Assembly (NCBI RefSeq): GCF_003060865.1
Contig: NZ_CP028918.1
Location: forward strand, 1,352,001 to 1,416,000
Reading direction: 5' to 3'
Source of the DNA: Gemmobacter aquarius
GTDB taxonomy: Bacteria; Pseudomonadota; Alphaproteobacteria; Rhodobacterales; Rhodobacteraceae
DNA: 64,000 nt
The notes beneath the pieces are model-generated. The model had not been told where the DNA came from. It saw only the letters and a program-made list of their open reading frames with translations, and did no database searches. This document shows positions 7,932 through 16,881 of the stretch, piece by piece. Numbering within the stretch: position 1 is the first letter of the stretch; the number at the start of each line of letters is the position of its first letter. A program made the position numbers and the translations under genes.

Positions 7932-10465
7932 CGCCGATGCGCGCCTTGCGGCCAAGGCTGGTTGCGGCGCTTGTCGTGGCGATGGTGGCGCTTGGGCTGG
8001 CCTTGCCTGCGGGGGCGCAGACGGTTTCCAACAGCCAGACGGCTGCGGACGCGCAGAACAGGCCCAGCATCGTGGCGCAAAAGGCGCCGAGCGGGCTTGT
8101 GGTGCAAAAAGGCGCGGGTGCGTCGCGCAGCCTTGACTACACCGCATGGGAGACGGCGGCGGACCGGGCCGAGACGACGCTGGCCGATGCATCGGTGACC
8201 GAAACCGCGCTGGGCGAATTGCGCGGGCAGATGGTCGACTGGCGGGCGGCGTTTCTTGTGTCGCAGAACTCGAACGCGACGCGGATCGCCACCTTGCGCG
8301 AGCAGATCGCGGCACTGGGGCCGGTGCCTGCCGAGGGCGAGACCGAGGCCGAGGAGATCGCGCAGCGGCGGGTGGCGCTGAGCGACCAGTTGATCAAGCT
8401 GCAAGCGCCGGGAATCGCGGCGGAAGAGGCATACCGCCGCGCCGACGGGCTGATCGGCGAGATCGACCGCATCCGGCGCGAGCGGCAGGCGGACCAGTTG
8501 CTGCAACTGTGGCCCGCGCCGATCAATCCGGCGAACTGGCCTGCAGCATTGGTCGAATTGCGCGATACGGCGATGGCTTTCTATACCGAAAGCGCATTCC
8601 GCTGGCGCAAGGGCGAGGCGAGCCGACAGTTGTTCGACAATCTGCCGCTGATCCTTGTGATGCTGGCAAGCGGGGTCGGGCTTTTGTGGCGCGGGCGCAT
8701 GCTGGTGGCGCGGCTGGGCCTTGCCTTTCCCGAACGGCAAACGGCGCGGGCGCGGCGGGTGGTGGCCTTGGCGGTGTCGGTCGGGCAGGTGCTGGCGCCG
8801 GTCGTGGGCATCATGGCGCTGGCCCATGCGGTGCGGCTGACCGGACTGACCGGTGCGCTGGGCGGCGCGGTGCTGGATGCGCTGCCCTTTGCCACATTCA
8901 CGCTGCTCGCTGCCCATTGGCTGGGTGCGATGGTCTTTCCCGCCGATGACAGGGCCGAGACGCTGTTCACCCTGCCGCCCGAACGGCGGGCCGAGGGGCG
9001 CTTTCTGACCACGGCACTGGGGGCGGTTCTGGGGCTGGAGGCGCTGCGCGAGGTGATCGTGGCGCAGCGCGGCACCGAACAGGCGGCGACGGCGGTCCTG
9101 ACCTTTCCGGTGCTGGTGGCGGTGGCCGTGTTGTTGCTGCGGCTGGGGCAACTGATGGGCCGCAGCGCGCGGGCGGATGGTGCAGATGACGGCGGCTATG
9201 CGGGGCGGGTGCTGGCGCTGATCGCACGCGGAGCGATGCTGGTGGGGATCGTCGGGCCGCTGCTGGCGGCGGTGGGCTATATCGCGGCGGCGGGGGCGCT
9301 GCTGTTTCCGGCGGCGCAGTCGCTGGGTCTGGTTGGGTTGCTCTTTGGCTTGCAGCGGCTGGTGGCCGATCTTTACGGGTTGGTGACGAAAAGCGATGCC
9401 GCCGATCAGGACGGGTTGTTGCCGGTCTTGATCGGGTTTTGCATGGCGGTGGCATCCTTGCCGCTGTTCGCGCTGATCTGGGGCGCGCAGCTTGCCGATA
9501 TAACCGAGCTTTGGCAGCGCTTCCTCGAAGGGTTCCAGCTTGGCCAGACGCGGGTTTCGCCTACGGATTTCCTGCTGTTTCTGGTGATCTTCGTCTGCGG
9601 CTACACGGTCACGCGGCTGGTGCAGGGGGCGCTGAAGGGCACAGTGCTGCCGCGCACGTCGCTTGATCAGGGCGGGCAGAACGCGGTTGTGGCGGGGCTG
9701 GGCTATGTCGGCATCATCCTGTCGGCGCTTTTGGCGATCAACTTTGCGGGGATCGACCTGTCTGGTCTGGCCATCGTCGCGGGGGCCTTGTCGGTCGGTA
9801 TCGGTTTTGGTCTGCAAAACATCGTGTCGAATTTCGTGTCAGGCATCATCCTGCTGATCGAGCGTCCGGTGAGCGAGGGCGACTGGATCGAGGTCGGCAC
9901 GGTGCAGGGGATCGTCAAGTCGATCTCGGTGCGGTCAACCCGCATCCAGACATTCGACCGCTCGGACGTGATCGTGCCGAACACCGATCTGGTGGCGGGG
10001 CGGGTGACGAACTGGACACGGTTCAGCCTGTCGGGGCGGCTGGTGGTGCCGCTGACGGTGGCGCATGGCGAGGACAGCCGCAAGGTCGAGAAGGTGCTGA
10101 AAGAGATTGCCGAGGCGCAGCCGCTGGTGCTGTTGAACCCCGCGCCCGTGGTGGCGTTGATGGGGTTTAACAACGACGGGCAACTGTATGAAATCCGTAT
10201 GATTTTGCGGGATGTGAATTTTTCGGTCAATGTGCGGAGCGAGGTGAACCACCAGATCCGCGAGCGTTTCGTGGCCGAGGGGATCCACTTGCGTCCGGCC
10301 CCCGCGGCTGCCGTCCCGCTTGAGGTGATCCTGCACGAGGCGGCGCAGGATGGCGGGCGTGAGGTTTCGCGGGCGGATGTGCCGGCCCCTGCCGTGGCAA
10401 AGCGCCGCCGTGGCGCGGAATCGACCGACGCCCTGCCCGATGCGGATGGCGGGGCGACATTGTGA
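7928..10465 (+). CDS. Mechanosensitive channel, MscS family with DUF3772 periplasmic domain
   Basis: Inner-membrane channel of 845 residues, probably releasing solutes under hypo-osmotic shock. An N-terminal signal peptide ends at about residue 30 (LPAGAQ). A periplasmic coiled region with a DUF3772-like segment follows to about residue 210, then about ten transmembrane helices. The MscS pore and beta-domain (LSVGIGFGLQNIVSNF, then RPVSEGDWIEVG) are near residues 620-660, and a soluble tail closes the protein. This is the layout of large MscK/YbiO-type channels. The ATG at 7928 overlaps the cysK stop, which decides the start. A possible functional tie to cysteine metabolism is unexplained. 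Confidence 0.9.
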   Translation: MTPMRALRPRLVAALVVAMVALGLALPAGAQTVSNSQTAADAQNRPSIVAQKAPSGLVVQKGAGASRSLDYTAWETAADRAETTLADASVTETALGELRGQMVDWRAAFLVSQNSNATRIATLREQIAALGPVPAEGETEAEEIAQRRVALSDQLIKLQAPGIAAEEAYRRADGLIGEIDRIRRERQADQLLQLWPAPINPANWPAALVELRDTAMAFYTESAFRWRKGEASRQLFDNLPLILVMLASGVGLLWRGRMLVARLGLAFPERQTARARRVVALAVSVGQVLAPVVGIMALAHAVRLTGLTGALGGAVLDALPFATFTLLAAHWLGAMVFPADDRAETLFTLPPERRAEGRFLTTALGAVLGLEALREVIVAQRGTEQAATAVLTFPVLVAVAVLLLRLGQLMGRSARADGADDGGYAGRVLALIARGAMLVGIVGPLLAAVGYIAAAGALLFPAAQSLGLVGLLFGLQRLVADLYGLVTKSDAADQDGLLPVLIGFCMAVASLPLFALIWGAQLADITELWQRFLEGFQLGQTRVSPTDFLLFLVIFVCGYTVTRLVQGALKGTVLPRTSLDQGGQNAVVAGLGYVGIILSALLAINFAGIDLSGLAIVAGALSVGIGFGLQNIVSNFVSGIILLIERPVSEGDWIEVGTVQGIVKSISVRSTRIQTFDRSDVIVPNTDLVAGRVTNWTRFSLSGRLVVPLTVAHGEDSRKVEKVLKEIAEAQPLVLLNPAPVVALMGFNNDGQLYEIRMILRDVNFSVNVRSEVNHQIRERFVAEGIHLRPAPAAAVPLEVILHEAAQDGGREVSRADVPAPAVAKRRRGAESTDALPDADGGATL

Positions 10466-10477
10466 AGGAAGCCTGAC

Positions 10478-11197
10478 GTGACCGAATTGCTGTTCCGTGC
10501 CGATGCCTATCTGCGCGAAGGGGATGCCGTGGTGGTGGGCCACACCGCCGAAGGGGGCATCTTGCTCGACCGGACGGTGTTTTACCCCACGGGGGGCGGG
10601 CAACCCGGTGACAGCGGCTGGCTGGCATGGGGCGGGGCCACCGTGCCGATCGCCACGGCGGTCAAGGCCGAGGGCGGGCAGGTGGCGCTGGTGATGGCCG
10701 AGCCGATGGCGCTGCCGCCGGTGGGAACGGTGGTGACCCAGCGGCTCGACTGGGAGCGGCGGCACCGGCACATGCGGGTGCATACCGCGCTGCATCTTCT
10801 GTCGGTGGTGGTGCCGCTGCCGGTCACCGGCGGGCAGATCGGGGCCGAACGCGGGCGGCTGGATTTCGACATGCCCGACCCGCCCGAGGACGTGGCCGCG
10901 ATCGAGGAAAAGCTGAACGCGCTGATCGCGCTTGACCTGACGGTAAGCGACGAATGGATCACCGATGCCGAGCTGGCCGCCAATCCGGGGCTGGTCAAGA
11001 CCATGTCGGTAGCACCTCCGACCGGGCAGGGGCGGGTGCGGCTTGTCAGGATCGGGACTTCGGGGCATCAGGTCGATCTGCAACCCTGCGGCGGCACCCA
11101 TGTGGCCCGTACCGCCGAGATCGGCCATGTCAGCATCGGCAAGATCGAGAAGAAAGGCCGCCAGAACCGCCGCGTGTCGATCAGCTTGACGGACTGA
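10478..11197 (+). CDS. Alanyl-tRNA editing protein AlaX
   Basis: Stand-alone editing domain that hydrolyses mischarged Ser-tRNA(Ala) or Gly-tRNA(Ala). The 239 residues carry FYPTGGGQPGD near residue 32 and the two zinc-binding motifs HTALH near residue 104 and CGGTH near residue 206. These are homologous to the editing domain of AlaRS. It starts at GTG 12 bp after the channel gene, so it probably belongs to the cysK operon. The nearby tRNA-Ser gene is noted but likely coincidental. Confidence 0.9.
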   Translation: MTELLFRADAYLREGDAVVVGHTAEGGILLDRTVFYPTGGGQPGDSGWLAWGGATVPIATAVKAEGGQVALVMAEPMALPPVGTVVTQRLDWERRHRHMRVHTALHLLSVVVPLPVTGGQIGAERGRLDFDMPDPPEDVAAIEEKLNALIALDLTVSDEWITDAELAANPGLVKTMSVAPPTGQGRVRLVRIGTSGHQVDLQPCGGTHVARTAEIGHVSIGKIEKKGRQNRRVSISLTD

Positions 11198-11266
11198 TCG
11201 TGGCGGCCCGAAGAGCGGCCAACCCCCCTTGCACCCCGCCCGCCTTGGCCTTAAGACACGCCCCAC

Positions 11267-11356
11267 GGACAGGTGGCCGAGTGGTCGAAGGCGCACGCCT
11301 GGAAAGTGTGTAGGCGGGGAACCGTCTCGAGGGTTCGAATCCCTCTCTGTCCGCCA
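11267..11356 (+). tRNA. tRNA-Ser (anticodon GGA), CCA encoded
   Basis: A 90-nt type II tRNA with acceptor stem GGACAGG/TCTGTCC, discriminator G and encoded CCA. The anticodon loop CTGGAAA gives GGA, a long variable arm follows, and the T-arm is GGTTCGAATCC. The last 15 bases are duplicated at 18371-18385, marking this gene as the insertion target of a genomic island. Confidence 0.95.
11342..11356. repeat. attL: tRNA-Ser 3' end
   Basis: CCTCTCTGTCCGCCA, identical to 18371-18385. Identity stops on both sides (C against G before, A against T after), which fixes the crossover repeat at 15 bp. Confidence 0.85.
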
Positions 11357-11522
11357 ACCCCCTTTGATTTCATTGTATTTTTTTCGGTTTTTGGCGACCT
11401 ACCCATCGTCAAACCCATCAACCCCAAAATGCTTGGTTCGTTAGGCCCTCTACTCGGCTCTCACGCTGTTTCTCGGTGAGAGTGAGGCGAAACCGCACTT
11501 CCGTTTCGTCCACCCCCATGCA

Positions 11523-14500
11523 ATGCTCGCAAAGGTTGTTGCGTGTTTGTGTGGTTCCGAGTTGGTGGTTGAAGAGTTCATTTCTCGCTGGAAGGCATCT
11601 GGCGGCAGCGAGCGCGCGAATTTCCAGATGTTCGCGAACGAGTTGTGCGAGGTGTTGGGACTGCCCAAGCCCGCCCCTGCGAGCGAAGCGACGCGCTCGA
11701 ATTCATATTGCTTCGAACACCCCGTCACTTTCATCCACACCGGCAGCCAGTCGCGCGGCTTCATCGACCTCTATCGCGCCGGCCATTTCGTCATGGAGGC
11801 CAAGCAAGGCACGGGCGGCGATCCGGTCGAAGATGACAGCCAGCCTAGCCTTTTGCCGGATTTGCCGGGGCCAATGCGTAAGGGACACGGGACGCGGGGC
11901 ACGCGGCGGTGGGATGATACCATGCTGCGCGCCCGCAATCAGGCCGATGGCTATGCCCGTGCGGTGTCGCGCGGCGATGGTTGGCCGCCGTTCCTTCTGG
12001 TTGTCGATGTGGGTCATGTGATCGAGGTCTATGCCGATTTTTCCGGCCAGGGGCAGGGCTACACCCAATTTCCGGACGGAAATCGCTACCGTATTGCCAT
12101 GGACGATCTGCGCGACGAAAAGGTGCGCGAACGGTTGCGGATGATCTGGACCGATCCGCAAGCGCTCGACCCGTCAAAGGTGGCCGCACAGGTCACGCGC
12201 GAGGTGGCCGACCGTCTGGCGGCGCTGGGGCGGTCGTTCGAGGGGCAGGGGCATGCGGCCGAGGATGTGGCACGGTTCCTGATGCGCTGCCTGTTCACCA
12301 TGTTCGCCGAGGATGTCGACCTGATCCCTGCGAAAAGTTTTTCCAGCCTTCTGGTGCGTCTGCGCGGGCATCCGGAACACGCGGCCCCTGCGCTTAAGGC
12401 GTTGTGGGAGACGATGAACACGGGCGGCTTTTCCGCGATCCTGACGACAGACCTGAAACGCTTCAATGGCGGGCTGTTCAAGGATGCTGATGCGCTGCCC
12501 TTGTCCGAGGTGCAACTTTCGCTGCTGATCGAGGCTGCATCGCGCGATTGGCGCGAGGTGGAGCCTGCAATCTTCGGTACGCTGCTGGAGCGCGCGCTCG
12601 ACAAGCGGCAGCGGCACAAGCTGGGGGCGCATTACACGCCGCGGGCCTATGTCGAGCGGCTGGTGGTGCCGACGATCATGGACCCCTTGCGCAGCGACTG
12701 GCGCGACGTGCAAGCGGCGGCCGTGGCGCTGGCGGCGCAGGGGCGCGAGGACGAGGCGCGCGATACGGTGCGGGCCTTTCACGCGCGGCTGTGCGAGATC
12801 CGCGTGCTCGACCCCGCCTGCGGGTCGGGAAACTTCCTTTATGTGGCTCTGGAGCTGATGAAGCGGCTCGAGGGTGAGGTGACGGCGCTGCTGGCCGATC
12901 TGGGCGAGGATCAGGCGGCGCTGGCGCTGGCGGGGCATACGGTAGACCCGCACCAGTTTTTGGGGATCGAGCTGAACCCCTGGGCGGCGGCGGTGGCCGA
13001 GCTGGTGCTGTGGATCGGCTATCTGCAATGGCATTTCCGCACGCATGGCAAGGCATCGCCCGCCGAGCCCGTGCTGCGCGATTTCAAGAACATCGAGAAC
13101 CGCGATGCGGTGCTGACTTGGGCTGGCACGCGGCCGCGGCTGGATGCGAATGGCGCGCCCGTCACGCGCTGGGACGGGCAGGGGACAATCATGCACCCGG
13201 TGACGGGCGAGCAGGTGCCCGATCCACAGGCGCGGGTGGCGGTGCTGGACTATTTGAAACCCGCCGCCGCGACATGGCCGCAGGCGGATTTCATCGTGGG
13301 CAACCCGCCGTTCATCGGCGCAAGCCGGATGCGCGATGCGCTGGGCGATGGCTATGCCGAGGCGCTGTGGGCGGCTTATCCGCGCATGCCGCAAAGCGCG
13401 GATTTCGTCATGTTCTGGTGGGACAAGGCGGCTTTGGCGGCGCGGGGGTGGAAACCGGCGAGTGACAGACCTAACGGAACGCGGCGTTTCGGCTTCATCA
13501 CCACCAATTCACTGCGCCAGCCCTTTAACCGTAAGGTGCTGGAACCGCATCTGGGCGACCCGAAAACCCCGCTGTCGCTGGTGTTCGCTATACCAGACCA
13601 CCCTTGGGCGGATGCTTCGGATGCCGCTGCGGTTAGGATTGCGATGACAGTGGCTGAAGCTGGCCATGCTCATGGACGGGTGTTTAGTCTGTTGCAGGAG
13701 CTCAAGGCGGCAACAGACGCCGAAGGTACGCCTGTCACGTTTTCAATAGAGAAGGGAAAAATTCTGAGTGACCTTCGGATTGGTGCAGATGTGGCCAGTT
13801 CGTTTTCATTGAGAGCAAATGCTCAGCTTTCTTCACAGGGCGTAAAGCTACACGGTCAGGGCTTTCTTGTCAGTCGTAACCGGGCTCTTACTTTTGCCCA
13901 AGATCGAGCTCAAAGCACGATAGTGCGACCTTTCTTGGGTGGCAAAGACTTGGCCCAAACGAGTCGTGGTCTATTCGTAATTGATGCGTTCGGTTTTGAC
14001 GAGGGCGAGCTAACCCGCGAGCATCCAGACGTTTTTCAGTGGTTGAAGGATTCAGTTTATCCGGAGCGAACTGTGAACAACAGGGAGACCTACCGCCGAA
14101 ATTGGTGGATTTTCGGTGAACCCAGAAAGGAGATCCGTAAGGCTTTAGCAGGTTTAGACAGGTACTTGGTCACAGGTCGAACCGCCAAGCATCGAATTGT
14201 CCAGTTTGTCCCAAAGGAAACAGTGGCGGAGAGCGAAGTTGTAATCTTGGCGATTGCGGATCCGGCACTCTTGGCTGCCCTAAGCAGCCAAATTCACTTT
14301 CTTTGGTCGAACGTCACCGGGACGGTCCTTGGCCCGACGCCTCGTTACAACAATTCGACTTGTTTTGAAAAATTCCCCTTCCCAGACCCGACCGAGGCGC
14401 AGAAAACCCGCCTTCGCAGCCTTGGCGAGCAGCTCGACGCGCACAGGAAGGCACAGCAGGCGGCGCATCCGAAGTTGACGCTGACGGCGATGTATAACGT

Positions 14501-15014
14501 GCTGGAAAAACTCCGAGCGGGGCAGCGGATCGAGGGCAAGGACAAGGAAACCTATGACCAGGGGCTGATCGGCATCTTGCGCGATCTGCACGACCAGATC
14601 GATGCCGCCGTGGCCGAGGCCTATGGCTGGCCCGCCGATCTGTCCGACGACGAGATCCTGCACCGTCTGGTCGACCTGAACCGCCAGCGTGCGGCCGAAG
14701 AGGCGCGGGGGCTGGTCCGCTGGCTGCGCCCCGATTACCAGAACCCCGCAGGCCATGCCGCCGTGGCTACGGGCGAACAGACCGCGATGGACATCGGCCC
14801 GACCGACAGCACCGCCAAGGCGCCGTGGCCCAAATACCTGCCCGAGCAGATCGCCGCCGTGCGCGCCGCCCTGTCCGACCTCGGCACCGCCACCCCCGAA
14901 CAGGTCGCCCGCCAGTTCCAACGCGCCCGCGCCGGTTCGGTCCAACCCCTCCTCGAAAGCCTGACCGCGCTGGGCCAAGCACGGATCGTGGAAGGCGGGC
15001 GCTTCGCGGTGTGA
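11523..15014 (+). CDS. MmeI/YeeA-like restriction enzyme-methyltransferase fusion
   Basis: Single polypeptide of up to 1163 residues that probably methylates, and may cut, a specific DNA sequence. The N-terminus has a PD-(D/E)xK-like pattern, with D82 in FIDLYRAGH and ExK at residues 92-94 (MEAKQ). A helical connector follows to about residue 400. The amino-methyltransferase core has SAM motif LDPACGSGNF near residue 428 and catalytic NPPF at 594-597. A target-recognition region follows at roughly 700-950, then a C-terminal helical tail with WPKYLPEQIAAVR. This is the order of type IIG/IIL enzymes. The recognition region is visibly poorer in GC than the rest. The first ATG is used; a GTG about 40 bp later also fits. 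A stand-alone methyltransferase is the alternative if the nuclease site is inactive. Confidence 0.8.
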   Translation: MLAKVVACLCGSELVVEEFISRWKASGGSERANFQMFANELCEVLGLPKPAPASEATRSNSYCFEHPVTFIHTGSQSRGFIDLYRAGHFVMEAKQGTGGDPVEDDSQPSLLPDLPGPMRKGHGTRGTRRWDDTMLRARNQADGYARAVSRGDGWPPFLLVVDVGHVIEVYADFSGQGQGYTQFPDGNRYRIAMDDLRDEKVRERLRMIWTDPQALDPSKVAAQVTREVADRLAALGRSFEGQGHAAEDVARFLMRCLFTMFAEDVDLIPAKSFSSLLVRLRGHPEHAAPALKALWETMNTGGFSAILTTDLKRFNGGLFKDADALPLSEVQLSLLIEAASRDWREVEPAIFGTLLERALDKRQRHKLGAHYTPRAYVERLVVPTIMDPLRSDWRDVQAAAVALAAQGREDEARDTVRAFHARLCEIRVLDPACGSGNFLYVALELMKRLEGEVTALLADLGEDQAALALAGHTVDPHQFLGIELNPWAAAVAELVLWIGYLQWHFRTHGKASPAEPVLRDFKNIENRDAVLTWAGTRPRLDANGAPVTRWDGQGTIMHPVTGEQVPDPQARVAVLDYLKPAAATWPQADFIVGNPPFIGASRMRDALGDGYAEALWAAYPRMPQSADFVMFWWDKAALAARGWKPASDRPNGTRRFGFITTNSLRQPFNRKVLEPHLGDPKTPLSLVFAIPDHPWADASDAAAVRIAMTVAEAGHAHGRVFSLLQELKAATDAEGTPVTFSIEKGKILSDLRIGADVASSFSLRANAQLSSQGVKLHGQGFLVSRNRALTFAQDRAQSTIVRPFLGGKDLAQTSRGLFVIDAFGFDEGELTREHPDVFQWLKDSVYPERTVNNRETYRRNWWIFGEPRKEIRKALAGLDRYLVTGRTAKHRIVQFVPKETVAESEVVILAIADPALLAALSSQIHFLWSNVTGTVLGPTPRYNNSTCFEKFPFPDPTEAQKTRLRSLGEQLDAHRKAQQAAHPKLTLTAMYNVLEKLRAGQRIEGKDKETYDQGLIGILRDLHDQIDAAVAEAYGWPADLSDDEILHRLVDLNRQRAAEEARGLVRWLRPDYQNPAGHAAVATGEQTAMDIGPTDSTAKAPWPKYLPEQIAAVRAALSDLGTATPEQVARQFQRARAGSVQPLLESLTALGQARIVEGGRFAV

Positions 15015-15018
15015 GGGG

Positions 15019-15726
15019 TTACATATTCTTTGCATTGCTTGTTTCGGGAACAGCCAACCCCAGCATTTTGGCGACCTCGGTTTCCTCGGCCCGCAAAGCG
15101 GCTATCTGGCGCTTTGCCTCGGCGTAGACCACCACTCGGATGAGTTTGGCGAACATGGCTTCATCCTCTGGCAGGCCATTGCCAGCGTAGAGTTGCTGTC
15201 TGAAGCCCGCGATGATTTCGTTTGCAGAAGATGCGTCTGGCGTCGGGCGTCTGCGAAGCGGAATGGCGCAAGGTTCAGAAGAGATTTTTTGAGGATTCAT
15301 TGAAGGTTTGGCGGACATAGCCGTGTCCGGTTTCGCTGCCTCGGGTGTCCGGTCTGGATGCCCTGCATGTCCGGTTTCGGTGCCTTCGGTGTCCGGTTTG
15401 GTTTCGTCGGGCAAAGGTGTTTCCGCGTCTGGTAGACCGGACATGATGCTGTCCGGTTTGAGCAGGTAGTAATCGTTCGTTACATAGGTGCCGGACTGCT
15501 TTCTTCCGCGCTTGACGACGATGCGGAGCCACCCCTCGGCCTCCAGCTCATGCAGCAAACGTCTGGTATGCCGTACTGACAGACAACAGCGATCAGCGAT
15601 CAGCGAAACGCCTGGCCAAAGGTGACCAGAGACTTTTGCAATGTCAGCCATGGAGATTAGCAGAAACCGCTTCCGCGGATCACGCGGCCCATGCTCGAAA
15701 AGGTAGCTTGTCCACTCGAAACTCAT
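15019..15726 (-). CDS. Winged-helix protein, replication/partition-like
   Basis: A protein of 235 residues. The N-terminal 90 residues form a winged helix-turn-helix (CCLSVRHTRRLLHELEAEGW) like that of plasmid or phage replication and DnaD-type proteins. Residues 95-150 are low-complexity with repeated PDT units (ETKPDTEGTETG, EAAKPDT), encoded by a GTCCGGTTT unit recurring about every 27 bases. The C-terminus is a basic helix with KRQIAALRAEE. It converges on the methyltransferase gene with only 4 bp between stops. A role in island maintenance is plausible but not shown. Confidence 0.55.
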   Translation of the reverse strand: MSFEWTSYLFEHGPRDPRKRFLLISMADIAKVSGHLWPGVSLIADRCCLSVRHTRRLLHELEAEGWLRIVVKRGRKQSGTYVTNDYYLLKPDSIMSGLPDAETPLPDETKPDTEGTETGHAGHPDRTPEAAKPDTAMSAKPSMNPQKISSEPCAIPLRRRPTPDASSANEIIAGFRQQLYAGNGLPEDEAMFAKLIRVVVYAEAKRQIAALRAEETEVAKMLGLAVPETSNAKNM

Positions 15727-15983
15727 GAATGGACCACTTGCCGATGGACTGAACCGGAGCCACCTTCGGCGGTGAGCGCTTCCGCCCGAACCGACCTTCG
15801 GCCCGCTTTCGTTCGGGTATGCAATACGCTTCCGCTCTCGATCTGCATCGGGATCGATCCTTGCTACGCACGATGACGACTCCGCTGAATCACGTGAATC
15901 GTGCAGTATCGGGCCTTAGATGTTGGGAAGGAGTGAACCGTCGGTCTGCCGTGCAGACGGCCGGGGTTGGCAAGCGCGAGCCG
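15727..15983. other. Island spacer, no gene seen
   Basis: About 260 bp between two leftward genes. No convincing coding frame, RNA or repeat was recognised. Confidence 0.3.
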
Positions 15984-16196
15984 TTAGCCCGCTCTTGCCT
16001 GCGCCGCCTCCCAGGCATGGACGTCAGCCCATGTCCAGCGAGTCATCTGGGGCGATAGCTTGACCGGCGCGGGAAACCCGTTCCGATTGACCCAGGCCCA
16101 GATGGTCGCGCGGTTTACACCGAAATGGCGTGCAAGGGTGGTGTCGGTCACGTAGGCGGCTTGCGCGGTTTGCGCTTCGTTCAACTTTGGCATCAC
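15984..16196 (-). CDS. AlpA-family regulator / excisionase-like protein
   Basis: A 70-residue MerR-like DNA-binding protein. VTDTTLARHFGVNRATIWAW forms the helix-turn-helix and NRNGFPAPVKLSP the wing, typical of AlpA regulators that control integrase or act as recombination directionality factors. It lies in the same orientation as the integrase, upstream of the winged-helix gene. A perfect 9-bp-arm inverted repeat sits 17-37 bp before its start and may be its operator. Acting as excisionase is inference from family and context. Confidence 0.75.
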   Translation of the reverse strand: MMPKLNEAQTAQAAYVTDTTLARHFGVNRATIWAWVNRNGFPAPVKLSPQMTRWTWADVHAWEAAQARAG

Positions 16197-16212
16197 TCGT
16201 CTCCATTTGTCC

Positions 16213-16233
16213 TGAGCAATTCTCTGAATTGCT
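16213..16233. promoter_or_regulatory. Perfect inverted repeat before the AlpA-like gene
   Basis: GAGCAATTC, TCT, GAATTGCTC: 9-bp arms with a 3-bp centre, placed in the promoter or leader region of the leftward AlpA gene. A dimer-binding operator is likely; a small hairpin is the alternative. Confidence 0.5.
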
Positions 16234-16881
16234 CGATGCGGTCACACTGTTACCGCCACCCAGACCGCGAAAGTTGCGTACTTGGGCTGGCTGTTTACTG
16301 GAGCGGAGAGTTTCTTGCTCACAGCCCGCACGAACGCTTGAACGAGCGAGATGCTACGAGGTGAGGCGACAATCAGCAAACGGCTACGGGATGAAACGAC
16401 GGGCGACGGGAAGGGGAAGCAAGGTTTTATTGCTGGATTTGGCCCGATAACGCTGCGTCACTGATCTTGTTCTCGGTATTCATCGGGATCTTTACATCAT
16501 GTTCTATGCGTCAGGTGTTTGCACCGCATTGCCATATGCGGAGCACTCCAAAGCCGGGGAGAACCGACACGACGGGATCTTAGGCGCCTGGAGTGGTGCG
16601 GTAGGTGCGCGATGGGCGCAACGGTGCCGAGTTCGAACTTACCGGGGCCAATTCCCTTAAAGGGTTCCGTTGCCGGAACCTCTCGGACGCCGCTGCACTG
16701 ACAGGGTAGCGTGGCGCGAGGATAGGTTCAAGATCGGCGCCACGCGGGAGCGGTGGTAGGTTGTATCGGGTGAGCGGGCGGAAATTCGAGAGCGGCTGGA
16801 TGGGTCAGATAACCCATGGCACACTCCCACAAATCATGCGGAAGGTGGGCTTCCGACGGCACCGGTTTGGTGGCGTGGGGA
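16234..16881. other. Island non-coding stretch
   Basis: About 650 bp between the AlpA promoter side and the integrase stop. Short open frames are present on both strands but none has family-like sequence or a good ribosome site. It may be a decayed gene. Confidence 0.35.

Noticed and set aside
7820..9817. 665-codon minus-strand frame opposite the MscS-type channel
   Set aside because: Same composition bias; the plus strand has signal peptide, membrane helices and MscS motifs.
11523..15014. BREX (PglX) or DISARM methyltransferase
   Set aside because: None of the partner genes (brxC/pglZ, drmA/B) occur in the island; the nuclease-like N-terminus favours a type IIL single protein.
16234..16881. 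Short open frames between AlpA-like gene and integrase
   Set aside because: No ribosome sites, no recognisable family and frames on both strands; left as non-coding.
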